Source: Chondrus crispus
Taxonomy: Eukaryota; Rhodophyta; Florideophyceae; Gigartinales; Gigartinaceae
Length of the DNA: 64,000 bases
Direction of reading: 5' to 3'
Assembly: GCF_000350225.1 (NCBI RefSeq)
Contig: NW_005178999.1
Coordinates: 70,256 to 134,255 of the forward strand
In this document: positions 20,832-31,036 of the stretch, piece after piece
Position numbering within the stretch: position 1 is the stretch's first letter
Layout of the letters: each line of letters begins with the position of its first letter
The notes under the pieces: generated by a model
The model's database searches: none
Told to the model about the DNA's origin: nothing
What the model saw: only the letters and a program-made list of their open reading frames with translations
Translations under genes and position numbers: made by a program

Positions 20832-20885
20832 AATAAATATCTTGTGAACCTTGGTGGCACCACCAAGGTTCACAAGATATTTATT
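20832..20885. repeat. Perfect 26-bp hairpin
   Basis: Arms 20832-20857 and 20860-20885 are exact reverse complements with a 2-nt spacer (core CCTTGGTGG / CCACCAAGG, outer part AATAAATATCTTG). It lies in the divergent interval between the YeeE/YedE and P5A-ATPase genes and is followed by an AT-rich run. A related CACTTTGGTGG sits just upstream near 20800. It could be a cruciform-forming MITE relic or a regulatory element. Confidence 0.85.
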
Positions 20886-21198
20886 TTAGAAATTATATAA
20901 TAATATAATTATTTTCTTGACGCCGGCCATGTGACCTGCCATGCTGTGCCATCCACATCCACTTATGATGACGCAACCCAATTGCTCGCCATCCCGGTCG
21001 CTGCCGCCGACGCCACTTCCCTCGTACAAGCGGAGATTCTTACACTGCTCGGCTTGTCCTCCGCTTTGTTCAGGGACCGCCTACGAACGCAGCCACCTCC
21101 GTCGAAAGGAACGGTGCTTTCTGTGGCATTGACTGCGTACTCGTCTGCAGCTCATCACCGCTTGTCAGTGGGTCACGTTTCGTTCTCCTCCACCCGTG

Positions 21199-24100
21199 AT
21201 GTCGGTTTCCGGCAGCCCGCGATGGACCGGTTCATCGATTGCAAGCATTTCTTTGCACCGAAGGGCTCCGGTCGTCACTAGGCTCGACGCCCTGCCGTTT
21301 GCCGCGTTGTATATTGCCCTTTTCAGCTTCGTGTGGGCATACTCAGTTACTTCGTTTGTCATGTACGGTATGCTTGCGACATGCGTGACTTTACATATCC
21401 TTGCCTTTCTAATGCAGCACTGGTCCGTCAAGGCACGTGCATTTATGTCGTGGATCACTGTCAAGAGCATTGATCCTGACCAGGTCGAAAAGGGGATCGT
21501 GTATGCTCAGGTACAGCCGAGGGAACACAAGGGAAAATCTGAGATGATACAAGTCCAGATGGACGAAAACAAGCATGTATACTTCGAATTTCAAAAGCGC
21601 ATCTACGAGTTCAACGCACAGCAGAACACGTTTGAGAAAATTCTTTATCCGACACAGTTGCGGCTCTCTGATTACAAGGCTGCTGCAAGGGCCTCCAATG
21701 GCCTCTCAGGTGAGCATCTTTTGCACGCCATTACGCGATTTGGTAGCAATAAGCTTGAAATGCCGTCGCCTACGTTTGCCGAACTGTACAAAGAGAGTCT
21801 GTTGGCACCCTTTTTCATTTTTCAAGTGTTCTGTATCTTCCTCTGGATGCTCGATGAATACTGGAAGTACTCGCTCATGACGTTTGGCATGATGCTCATC
21901 TTTGAAGCTACCGTCGTCTTCGGCCGCCTTCGCAGTCTTCGCGAGCTGCGGGGCATGAGGAACCCGTCCCGCACGATTCATGCATTCCGCAACAAGAAGT
22001 GGGCCCCCATTTCTTCTCTTGAGCTGCTACCAGGGGACATTATCTCGATAGGACGCGGGAAACATGTCTCTCATGTTGTACCATGTGATTTGCTCATTTT
22101 ATCAGGTGCGGCTGTTGTGAACGAAGCAATGCTCACTGGAGAATCTGTCCCACTGATGAAGGAAGCTGTACCATCCGCGATCAGCACCGACGGCGATGAA
22201 ACATTGGACATTGGAGGAAATCACAAAAACCATGTTCTATTCGCTGGAACCCGGATTTTGACACACACGCCCGGTGTCGTAAACGATTCGACCCCATCGG
22301 CCAAGGCACCAAAGGGAGGCTGTGTCTGTTATGTTTTGCGGACTGGGTTTGGTTCGTCACAGGGGAAGCTCATGCGGACGATTTTATACTCGACAGAATC
22401 TGTCTCAGCCAACTCGGGTGAAGCTGCGCTCTTTATTCTGTTTTTGCTCGTGTTTGCGCTAGCAGCTTCTGGCTACGTTTTGTATCATCGCTACACCGAG
22501 GATGCGGAAGGCCGCTACAAGCTGCTGCTGCGATGTGTTTTGATTATCACTTCCGTCGTTCCGCCTGAACTCCCCATGCAGCTAGCCCTGGCTGTGAATA
22601 CATCTCTAGTTGCACTCGTGAGAGCCATGATTTTCTGCACTGAGCCATACAGAATTCCCTATGCCGGAAAGGTAGATATTTGCTGCTTTGACAAGACCGG
22701 TACCATTACAACCGATGCAATTAAGGCTGCTGGTGTCGCTCTTGCTCCGGATCAGGTACAGGAAGCTAACAAGACGGAGAATACGGGTATCGAGGAATAC
22801 CCTGTCATCCCTGTGCATGAGGCGACAATTGATCCTGCTCTTGTTCTAGCTACCTGTCATTCCCTTGTATACGTAGATAATGAGATAGTGGGCGATCCAT
22901 TGGAACTGGCAGCGCTTGAGTCGGTGCAATGGATGTTCGGCAGGAGCGACACGTGCTTTCCGAAACGAGGTGGTTCTTCTATGGCATCTGGAACGATATT
23001 GCAAAGATTTCGCTTTGCATCTAAGTTACAACGCATGAGTGTGATAGCCAACGTTGCAGGAGCAGCTACTGTGGCGGGCCCAAGAGTTCTTGTGAAAGGG
23101 TCCCCTGAAGCCGTTGGTAAGTTGCTTTCGGGAGGCATTCTGCCGGACAAATACAAAGAGACGGCTCGTCGTCTGGCGCGTGGAGGGATGCGAGTCCTCG
23201 CGTTGGCGCATAAAGAGCTCAACCCCGAGATGACTGCATCAGAGCTTACAAGCATTGACCGCGAAACAGCCGAGTCAGACCTGTCTTTCCTTGGGTTTAT
23301 TTGCTACGAATGTCCACTGCGTCCAGACTCGCGAAAGGTCATCCGAATGTTAAAGAAGTCAAATCATTCGGTATGTATGATCACTGGGGACGCCACCCTC
23401 ACTGCAGCACATGTGGCCACGCAGGTGGAAATGTGCACAAAGAGCATTCTGATACTGGACCACAGTGAGGCCAACCCTGGTTCCCTGGAATGGTTCAGCG
23501 CAAATTCTGGGAAACGAAAGAAGAGGTTTTCTATCGAGACCATTCCAGCATTGGCCAAGGATTTTGATCTTTGTGTTTCAGGCCCTGCTTTGCAACGTGC
23601 AATTGATGCTGATAAGCAAATGAAGGACATGTTGAAGTACATAACAGTCTACGCGCGCATGTCACCAGAGCAGAAAGAACATGTGCTAACTTCACTCAAG
23701 GAATCCGGCCTGGTTACTCTAATGTGTGGTGACGGTACGAATGACGTTGGGGCTCTGAAGCAGGCCCACGTCGGGGTTGCTTTATTGTCAACGATAGAGG
23801 CTCCTGATACCCGCGGGCCATCAAAGAATAGGAACTTAGTGACCCAAACGGTTGCAGGAAACCGACAGGCAGGCGGTACAACAAAAACTGAGAAGAGAAA
23901 GAATTTACGGCAACGGAAGAAACCAAGCAAGACCCCTGTCCCCGCAAATGAACAAGCAGTTGAAGAAAGTGAAAAGAAGGAGTCTCGGAAGTTAACGCCG
24001 CAGGAAATGCAACTTGAAGCATATAAAAAGAAGGTGGAGGAATTAACTGGAGGTTTGGGAGAGTCTGATGACGGACCTCCTTTAGTGAAACTGGGGGACG

Positions 24101-24849
24101 CGTCAATTGCCTCTCCCTTCACCTCGAGAAGGATGACAATAGACTGCTGCATATCCATTATTCGCCAGGGCAGATGTACTCTAGCTACAACTCTTCAAAT
24201 GTACCAGATTCTTGCCTTGACTTGCTTGATATCTGCATACTCACTCTCGGTCTTGTATCTGAAAGGGATTGTACTGGGCGACAAACAAATGACTATAACC
24301 AGTTTTGTCTTGGCGATAGCGTTCTTTATGGTTTCACGTTCAAAACCACTGAAGAAGCTTTCTCCCCAACGACCTGCTTCATCAGTCTTTGCTCCAGAGT
24401 TGTTCTTTTCATTACTGGGACAGTTTGCAGTTCATGTGGGTGCCCTAATCGTTAGCATGAGGCTTGTTGAGCCTTATCTTCCCCCAGATTACAAACCGAA
24501 GATTGATGAGGAATTCGCTCCCAGTTTGTTGAACACAGTTGTCTTCCTGCTGTCTATTGCGCAGCAGATTTCTGTCTTCGTCCTGAATTATACAGGGCGG
24601 CCGTTCATGCAAGGAATTTATGACAACAAACCATTATTCAACTCACTTCTTACAGCCGGTGCTATTTTGTTTGTTTGCACTTCAGAAATTTCACTCGATC
24701 TCAACGAGTTTATGGAGTTGGTACCGTGGCCCTCTTTTGATCTTCAATGGAAGATTGCGGGAGTCATTGTAGGTGATCTTGTCTGCGCCTTCATCTTTGA
24801 TCGCCTCGCCACGCTTTTGTTCAGGCCACGTGTTAGAATGGTTCAATGA
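21199..24849 (+). CDS. P5A-type P-type ATPase (ATP13A1/Spf1-like)
   Basis: An ER-resident P5A ATPase; characterised members dislocate mis-inserted transmembrane helices from the ER membrane. The 1216-residue product has LTGES (near 313) in the actuator domain, the P5A helix-4 motif PPELP (in VVPPELPMQLAL), the phosphorylation site CCFDKTGTITTD (near 498) and the hinge motif GDGTNDVGALKQAHVG (near 844). Two hydrophobic segments near the N-terminus (about 35-75) precede the common core, as is typical of P5A. A Lys/Glu-rich insertion (about 880-960) lies before the last helices. ATG 21199 follows an in-frame GTG. There is no intron in 3.6 kb. Confidence 0.94.
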   Translation: MSVSGSPRWTGSSIASISLHRRAPVVTRLDALPFAALYIALFSFVWAYSVTSFVMYGMLATCVTLHILAFLMQHWSVKARAFMSWITVKSIDPDQVEKGIVYAQVQPREHKGKSEMIQVQMDENKHVYFEFQKRIYEFNAQQNTFEKILYPTQLRLSDYKAAARASNGLSGEHLLHAITRFGSNKLEMPSPTFAELYKESLLAPFFIFQVFCIFLWMLDEYWKYSLMTFGMMLIFEATVVFGRLRSLRELRGMRNPSRTIHAFRNKKWAPISSLELLPGDIISIGRGKHVSHVVPCDLLILSGAAVVNEAMLTGESVPLMKEAVPSAISTDGDETLDIGGNHKNHVLFAGTRILTHTPGVVNDSTPSAKAPKGGCVCYVLRTGFGSSQGKLMRTILYSTESVSANSGEAALFILFLLVFALAASGYVLYHRYTEDAEGRYKLLLRCVLIITSVVPPELPMQLALAVNTSLVALVRAMIFCTEPYRIPYAGKVDICCFDKTGTITTDAIKAAGVALAPDQVQEANKTENTGIEEYPVIPVHEATIDPALVLATCHSLVYVDNEIVGDPLELAALESVQWMFGRSDTCFPKRGGSSMASGTILQRFRFASKLQRMSVIANVAGAATVAGPRVLVKGSPEAVGKLLSGGILPDKYKETARRLARGGMRVLALAHKELNPEMTASELTSIDRETAESDLSFLGFICYECPLRPDSRKVIRMLKKSNHSVCMITGDATLTAAHVATQVEMCTKSILILDHSEANPGSLEWFSANSGKRKKRFSIETIPALAKDFDLCVSGPALQRAIDADKQMKDMLKYITVYARMSPEQKEHVLTSLKESGLVTLMCGDGTNDVGALKQAHVGVALLSTIEAPDTRGPSKNRNLVTQTVAGNRQAGGTTKTEKRKNLRQRKKPSKTPVPANEQAVEESEKKESRKLTPQEMQLEAYKKKVEELTGGLGESDDGPPLVKLGDASIASPFTSRRMTIDCCISIIRQGRCTLATTLQMYQILALTCLISAYSLSVLYLKGIVLGDKQMTITSFVLAIAFFMVSRSKPLKKLSPQRPASSVFAPELFFSLLGQFAVHVGALIVSMRLVEPYLPPDYKPKIDEEFAPSLLNTVVFLLSIAQQISVFVLNYTGRPFMQGIYDNKPLFNSLLTAGAILFVCTSEISLDLNEFMELVPWPSFDLQWKIAGVIVGDLVCAFIFDRLATLLFRPRVRMVQ

Positions 24850-25896
24850 TCTTTCCCACTTCCTCTGCCGCGGAGAAAATAAGATTGGGTGCTTCCTGTC
24901 GAGAGCAGTTGAATTGTGTTCCTAACTGTTTCCATCGTAGTGATTTGGTGCATGGGTGGCCTATGTAACGCCCCCATGAAAATCGGAAGTACAAGGCAAA
25001 GTGGAAGTTTTGATCAGCCCCGGCATTGCAACAGTCGATTGTACTAAGGATTTTGGAATCGAGGTAGAGATGAGGATTTTCTTCCAATGCATCAAAGTGC
25101 GTTTTGCAGCTGGGCTCCGAGAACTATTTGGCCCTTTATATGATGCATGCGCTTCGCTTTTGACGCTTTCTACAACAGATGAGACCATTCTATACCCATA
25201 GCCGATGGGCTGTCCTGTAGCTGCCTCGAAAATGCGCATAGTGGAAGAGCATTGGTTTTGCTTAACTTTCATGCAGCACGGCAAGTTCTTTGGATACTGA
25301 TTTTGCCGTACAGTATGAAGACTTGCCCGGTGTGCCGCTCTGAGCTCTTCATGTCATGGAGCAAGACTGGAGCGATGATGCACTGCGATGTACATGCAAC
25401 TAGCATGCAAACCCCGATACTTCACAAGCGCGTAGGCTCGGGCCAGGAATTATGATTCAAAACCACTTCCGTGGTCCGCAGGAGATCTGCTGCGACTAAA
25501 TTTGGGTTTACCCGTCGTTTGCTATTAAGTAGAGCATTGCGTTCTATGCCCGGTGTATTCGTTTACATGCCATTTCAAGGGTTCTGCGTGGGTAGCTTCA
25601 GACTTGGGACGAGTTTGGCGTATGCGTACGATGGGGGACTAGATCTCGCTTCTCTAGTCTTAACGCACAAGCGAGGAAAAAAATGAATGAACGCAGACCA
25701 TGATCATTTTACATGAAAAAAACACAAGTCGTTTAGACTTATAGGGCAGGATGGTGTCCTATTCTCTCTGAAGGAAAGTAAGTGCCTTCTCAGCTGATAA
25801 ACTCTATTCCTAATGCATTTGTTATGATAGAACCATGGAAGGACGTTGAAACAAAAAAAGCGATCGCATGGCAATGGCGAGATTTTTCAAGTGAAG
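24850..25896. other. Intergenic, no supported gene
   Basis: Frames of 60-110 codons occur on both strands, including two overlapping minus-strand frames at 24833-25284, but none shows a family motif or a convincing ATG with context. A spliced minus-strand gene here was considered and not supported. Confidence 0.4.
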
Positions 25897-26985
25897 TTAC
25901 CGTGCGGTATCTCCTGGACAAGCCTTCTCCAAAACTTCTTCTGCATCAGTGAAAACCTTTTCACACTCTCGTCCATTTCTTAGCAGAGGCGCCAGTCGGT
26001 TGGAAATCACTTTCCCCCCCTTCGCTATGTAGAACTCACCATCCTCCAGAGTCCCTCGATCTGCACACGCGAGCTCTAAGCTGAGCTCCGCTCCTTGCAC
26101 CGGTGTTTTGAATCCAAACAATGATAGAAAGCGCTGAAACAAACTCGGGTCTTTGCCTGCGCTGGCGCTCGCCCACTCTGCCATCCAAGACGGTAGCAGA
26201 TATCTACCTAGCTCTGTTTGGACAACCCCGGGATGTAAACTTACGCTTTCAACATTGGCCTCCTTTTTCGCTAATGCACGTGCATACATTGACATGGCGA
26301 GCTTTGAATCCGCATACATATTCCACTTCGCATAGTTCTCCTCATTTAGCTCATTCTTCGTTCGCTCAGCGCTCACCGGTGGCGTATCCCTGCTCCTGGC
26401 GAGAGACGCAGCCATTGAAGAAACGAAGACGACACGCCCGCCATCCCCTGCCCGCAGTGAAGGCAACAAGCGCTGGGAAAGCAGCGCATGTGAAAGATGA
26501 TTGACTGCAAACTGTTGCTCGATCTCTCCGAATTCGTCGGCAAACCCTAGCGGGGGCGCCATGATCCCGGCGTTGCAGATGAGTAAGTCGAGCGGGGCGC
26601 CGTTGAGCTTCGCAGAAAGCGTTTCTGCACAGGAGACGATAGAGGTCGGGGAGGTGAGCTCAACGGGCACGATCGTGATGTCGAGGCCCTCGGAGGAGGA
26701 GCGAAGCGGTGCAGCGATGCGCTCGCCTTTGGCGACATCACGGCAGCACAAGAAGAGATGGTCGAGGGTGTTGAGGTCGCGAACCAGACCACGAGCCGTC
26801 TCAGCGCCTATGCCGCTAGAGGCTCCCGTGACCACGGCGGTGCGTGCTGGGAACATTTTTGCGGCCATAATTGGATGACGGCGGTCGGACTGAGTAGACT
26901 TTTGGGAACACGTAGGAAAACGGTGGGGGGAGAGCGGGGTGGCGAAGGCCGCAGCCGGAGGGTTCTGAATGGGCGTGCTGTACAT
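25897..26985 (-). CDS. Short-chain dehydrogenase/reductase, possibly organelle-targeted
   Basis: An NAD(P)(H)-dependent oxidoreductase of the SDR superfamily, nearest in pattern to retinol dehydrogenase/TIC32-like enzymes. The 362-residue product has the cofactor motif TGASSGIG (53-60), the structural NAG (138-140), the catalytic Ser in VVFVSS (about 189-190) and the catalytic YADSK (Y224, K228), followed by SLHPGVVQTELGR. The 40 residues before the core start MYSTPIQNPPAAAFATPL and are rich in Pro, Ser, Thr and Ala, consistent with a plastid transit peptide; MAAKMFPAR at residue 40 is the other possible start. The substrate is unknown. It diverges from the RHL1 gene across about 500 bp. Confidence 0.87.
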   Translation of the reverse strand: MYSTPIQNPPAAAFATPLSPHRFPTCSQKSTQSDRRHPIMAAKMFPARTAVVTGASSGIGAETARGLVRDLNTLDHLFLCCRDVAKGERIAAPLRSSSEGLDITIVPVELTSPTSIVSCAETLSAKLNGAPLDLLICNAGIMAPPLGFADEFGEIEQQFAVNHLSHALLSQRLLPSLRAGDGGRVVFVSSMAASLARSRDTPPVSAERTKNELNEENYAKWNMYADSKLAMSMYARALAKKEANVESVSLHPGVVQTELGRYLLPSWMAEWASASAGKDPSLFQRFLSLFGFKTPVQGAELSLELACADRGTLEDGEFYIAKGGKVISNRLAPLLRNGRECEKVFTDAEEVLEKACPGDTAR

Positions 26986-27498
26986 GGCAAAATAGAAAGT
27001 AGGCCTCTAGAGGACAGGGAGAATAAACACGGATGCCCAAATGAGGCTGAAGACAAAGGTTAATAAGGAGCTGCCCGGCCAGTGGCGTAAAGTTTACTCA
27101 AGCGGCAACCCATTCGAAGTGTAGTGAGCCGGGCAGCTGTCCAGTTGAGGTTAATTGGTTGGTCGGAGATGCAAATTTGCATGCATGAACTCCACTATAG
27201 TGGCCGCGGATTGGTAAAGCACTGCTACCACTGCTACGTCGCAGGTATAAAACGTCCAATAAAAAGATCAATGGAATGTTTGCATTGCTGGCTTCTTAAT
27301 TTACACACGCGGACGTGCGCCTTCTGTAATGTAATGATGCTGTCCCGCTTGAACACATATCATACTGCAGAGATGCTCCGCTTTGGCGCGAAATTTGTTC
27401 CCTTCTCCCTTCGTGGAGGAAATGACTCACACGCCTATCTCGATCGCCTTTTCCTCAACTTGCTGTGTCGTGCTCCCACTCCACAACCGTGCCACATC

Positions 27499-28485
27499 AT
27501 GCCTGCGCGGAAAAGTGGAAAGTCCTCAATCCCAGTCACCGCCGAGGAGGAGCGGATAAATGCTGAAACGACGCGCCTTCGTTCGCGCGCCGAGCGCCGT
27601 CTCCTTCAAAAAACCGCCCCCGGCGCATCGACTAGCGCCGCTTCGATCGCGCTGCGCCGTTGCGATGGGGCGGATATCGTCAAGCGAAACGCCAACCGCA
27701 AGAAAAAATATTTATTCGTCTTCCCTGGAGCCGCTTCGCTTCCCCCGGGCGCAACCGTCGGCTCACTGTCAGGGTTGGACACGCGCACTCCGACTCTAGA
27801 TGTCGACGTTCCACCGCATGGACGCATTCGCCTTTTAGGTTCGCTTGTGTTCCCGAAAAATTGCTTCACAGCAGTGAAAGTACCGGCGTCGAAGAAGAAG
27901 CCGGTAAACGTGGTTGATACATTTGAGACGCTCGTCGTTTTTTCGGAGTGGGCTTGGGTTGGCGATCCGAAGAAGAATCCGGGGGGGCTTCCAGAACCAT
28001 TGCCCCTTGTGTTAAAAAGGCCATTGGAGGAAGGGAAAGCCTTGTGGAAATCATGCCCATCGCAAGACAATGAGCTGAACACTGGCCCCGCGATTCGGAA
28101 GGAGAAAGCGGGGGGAGGTGGCGTCGGAAAGAGCAAGGTCAATGATGCTATAGTTTTGGATGACGACACGGACGAGGCTGAGAATGTCGTAGATAACGTA
28201 ATAGAGTTGGATGATGAGGACGAGGACGCGGGCAGCTGGGATCAGTGGGAGAGTACGTTTTCAACGGCCGCAGCGCAAAACGTGGAACCTCGCTCAAATC
28301 CGAGAAGAAAGCGGAAACGAATCAATTATGCAGACGAGGAGGAGGAGGACATGGATAGCATAGACGGAAATGCGGAGGGAGGGAGCGCAGGAGGGAGTGA
28401 TGAAAGTAGCGGTACGCCGGACACGAACGATGATGATCCAGGGTACACTGCTGAGGCTGACCTCATCGGAACTGCTGCATTTTAG
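27499..28485 (+). CDS. RHL1: RHL1-like DNA topoisomerase VI-associated protein
   Basis: Resembles plant ROOT HAIRLESS 1, a DNA-binding partner of the nuclear topoisomerase VI complex needed for endoreduplication. The diagnostic core runs from KKKYLFVFPG through PPHGRIRLLGSLVFPKN to VDTFETLVVFSEWAWVG, matching in order the FSFPG, QGR-KLFGT-VYPKN and FDNMIVFS-WW-GT blocks of plant RHL1. The N-terminus is basic (MPARKSGKSS, then Arg-rich coil). The tail is acidic, with DEDED-type runs and a basic patch (RRKRKR), as expected of a nuclear protein. The frame is open to 27124, but ATG 27499 is the start that fits; the upstream residues do not resemble RHL1. The 328-residue length is close to plant RHL1. 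Confidence 0.8.
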   Translation: MPARKSGKSSIPVTAEEERINAETTRLRSRAERRLLQKTAPGASTSAASIALRRCDGADIVKRNANRKKKYLFVFPGAASLPPGATVGSLSGLDTRTPTLDVDVPPHGRIRLLGSLVFPKNCFTAVKVPASKKKPVNVVDTFETLVVFSEWAWVGDPKKNPGGLPEPLPLVLKRPLEEGKALWKSCPSQDNELNTGPAIRKEKAGGGGVGKSKVNDAIVLDDDTDEAENVVDNVIELDDEDEDAGSWDQWESTFSTAAAQNVEPRSNPRRKRKRINYADEEEEDMDSIDGNAEGGSAGGSDESSGTPDTNDDDPGYTAEADLIGTAAF

Positions 28486-29660
28486 ATACGCCTGAGTGAG
28501 TCACGATTGAGAACAAGTGATTGCCAACTTTATTCGAGAAGGCATCGAGCAAGTTTGTGTGGGCAAAGAAACAAAAACGCAAATAAGGCACCGGTGCGGC
28601 AACTTCTTGACGGTATTGTTGTGTTTTGTCCAATCTTTTTGTAAAGACGATCATAACTTTCACAAACTTGGGTTTCCCTGGAGCTGGGGAAGCGGAAGGA
28701 GGAGGAGTAGGCCGTAGAGAGGGCGAGCGCGGCGGTAGTGGTACTGTCTGGATGGCGCGCGTCCGAACGCTGTAGGCGACTACCAACAAGAGCGACGGTG
28801 GCGGCATCGCGGACGGCGCGGATGGCGAGGAGGCGGGGCTCGCGAAGGCGCAAATGGTAAGAGCAATGTGGTCGGAGATGGAGGCATTCAGCGATTTTAG
28901 ATCATCTTATTGGTCTCTAATGGAGACAGGATGGACTCTATTGGATGGGGACTCTCCATTCAATACAGGCCATCCTCTCCATTCCGCCAGTCCATGGCAT
29001 CCTATCCGCCTTAATTGCTTGCTATGTTGTTTAATTGTTTGCTTCATAGTTGTTTATTTTCTGTTTGAGATAGTGTTGCGTTTAGGGGGGCGATCAGGTG
29101 CATTTTGGTGGCAACAGACGGGTGAAATCGGAAAAGTTGTAGCGAACAAGGGGTGACGTTGGTAACTTTGCAAGAGGTACCATCCGATAGCGGTTTATTT
29201 GTAAGGATCACTATGGTGACCATATCAAGTCTGAGGTGACAGGAAAGGAATTTGTAGGTAAAGAGGGGCGTCAACAGTTGAAAATCGTGGACAGTGCAAT
29301 AAAGTGTACTAACTAACTTACTGTAACCCTTTCTGTTTTTTCTCTTTGTCGTTTGTGTGCCTCTGTCTGCACTGGAAAAAGAGCACATGTGCCTGGCTTT
29401 CTTTGTCGACCAACTGCGAGAACTGGTCATGGAGCACTTTTTTTATTTAATTTATTCATTTCAAATTTCAAATTCGCGGGAAAACGTGTCCGCATTCCTT
29501 CGTCTTCCTCCATCTCCCGTCTCCATACTACCTGCACCATGCCATGTGACCGACAGACAGGGACAACCCATTTTCTCTGCAACGCAGCCTTGCTTTATAT
29601 CAACCATTTCAGTTCCCGCTTCGACACTTTTATCTTAGATTTTGCAGCCCAGCATTGATA
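28486..29660. other. Intergenic, only weak ORF candidates
   Basis: A minus-strand frame at 28463-28807 starts with ATG and gives a Pro-rich 114-residue product that overlaps the RHL1 stop. It has no recognisable domain and is not called. The rest has no supported feature and includes the promoter of the augmin-like gene. Confidence 0.4.
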
Positions 29661-30812
29661 ATGGCGGCTCCTTGTTTTTTCGCGACGGACGTCCTGCTCG
29701 CAGACCTTGAAACGTTGGGATACCCGCACGCCGCTGATGCCGCCAGTGTCTCTCCCAACGGAAAGGCTCGTCTCGAAACACTTGCTTGGCTTGCGTGTCG
29801 CATCGATACAGACTTTAAAGGAACATCAGAGGACGCTCTAGCTGCCTTTTGGGACCGTCTTGGCATACAATGTGCAAACCGAAACAAAAACGGGCATTGC
29901 ATACCTCTCACTGTATCTGGAGATAAGCAGCGAGAACGCTCCGCAGCTTCCCTTTACATGCGTGTGGCTATCGATCTCGTAATGGCATTTGAGAGGAGGC
30001 GGGCGGCAAGGGGAGACTCTGAAACAACGAAACCCGTGGCCGAGGTAGGGGAAGGAGAAGAACCGCTCAGCGTTGATGAAGAGCCCCCATTCGATGCTGA
30101 GGACATCGAGGCAAATACACAACTGGAGACACTCATTATGAATAGGCATCTCTTGTTCCCAAATGCTGTACAGCTATCAGAACAGCAGCCGACCCTAAAG
30201 CGAAGACCACTCACAGTGCGCAAGGCCAACGGACAAAGCCGAGCACCACCAGGAAGGTCAACAATTTCGAATAGTAAGCCGGTCGTCAGAAAACAGGCAG
30301 CTGCCTTCGGGAAAGCTCAACCTACACGTGACGAGGTTTTGCAGAGACTGAAGGTGATTCAGCGAGAAACTCAGAATCTTCAGCGAGCAACCACAAGGGC
30401 AAAAGATGCCAAAGCAAATAGTGATGGGCTGAAGAGCGAACCGCATGGGAATCCCGGTCAGCCTCAGTCCCCCGTGTCTGTTGCGGAGGTGCAAAAAATA
30501 GCAGATGCTAGTGCTGAACTGAAGACGCTCGTTGACGATTTTGAAGCTCTTTCAACAGAAGCTCTTACGTTCAGAAGAGAGAGACCCGACCTGTTGCGTC
30601 CCGACAGCGATGAGGATGAAAATATTTCCGAGGTGTCTGCAGACTGTTGGAAGCTTGAAAATGAAGTGCAAACTATTCTCCTTGCTGCAAGAGACTTGCA
30701 GATATCTGTTTCAAATCTTGTACAAGTGCAAAATAAGGTAGAAAAGCTCGCAAATTCTTCAACGATCAAGGACGTAGCCCAGTATGGGGAAAGAATAGAG
30801 AGTCACATGTAA
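29661..30812 (+). CDS. Augmin/HAUS subunit 7-like protein
   Basis: A 383-residue, largely helical protein. Its N-terminus (LLADLETLGYPHA, followed after a short gap by RLETLAWLACRID) has the spacing and key residues of the N-terminal domain of plant AUG7/animal HAUS7 (L..L.YP.A, then RL..L.WL..R). Those proteins bind gamma-tubulin ring complexes to existing spindle microtubules. A Pro/Arg-rich linker (about 170-225) is followed by two coiled-coil stretches (about 225-260 and 280-375), also as in the family. The first ATG is 29661; an in-frame TTG lies just upstream. A weaker alternative is an unrelated coiled-coil protein that only mimics the N-terminal pattern. Confidence 0.5.
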   Translation: MAAPCFFATDVLLADLETLGYPHAADAASVSPNGKARLETLAWLACRIDTDFKGTSEDALAAFWDRLGIQCANRNKNGHCIPLTVSGDKQRERSAASLYMRVAIDLVMAFERRRAARGDSETTKPVAEVGEGEEPLSVDEEPPFDAEDIEANTQLETLIMNRHLLFPNAVQLSEQQPTLKRRPLTVRKANGQSRAPPGRSTISNSKPVVRKQAAAFGKAQPTRDEVLQRLKVIQRETQNLQRATTRAKDAKANSDGLKSEPHGNPGQPQSPVSVAEVQKIADASAELKTLVDDFEALSTEALTFRRERPDLLRPDSDEDENISEVSADCWKLENEVQTILLAARDLQISVSNLVQVQNKVEKLANSSTIKDVAQYGERIESHM

Positions 30813-31036
30813 TGCGAAGAGGTGAGATTGTTAGCGTGGCAAAAGCCCTAGAATCTAGAGAAAGAACGAATAGGAAGGAAAAGTTTTGTTTTATACCCGC
30901 AGTTATAGGCCGACTTGTCCATATTTGCGAGATGTCTGAGAAACCACGCAAGGCCTCACTGCATCGATGGGGTACTGCCTCATCATGACGCCCTGCAATG
31001 AACATGGAAATAAGTTACGGTTTTAGTTGCTCCTCG

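Noticed and set aside
20931..21281. 116-residue ORF overlapping the start of the P5A-ATPase
   Set aside because: Different frame from the ATPase. The ATPase N-terminus is complete without it and it shows no domain.
24833..25284. Spliced minus-strand gene from two overlapping frames
   Set aside because: No convincing splice junction, no family motif and no ATG with a plausible N-terminus.
28463..28807. Pro-rich 114-residue minus-strand ORF
   Set aside because: Overlaps the RHL1 stop, has biased composition and no recognisable domain.
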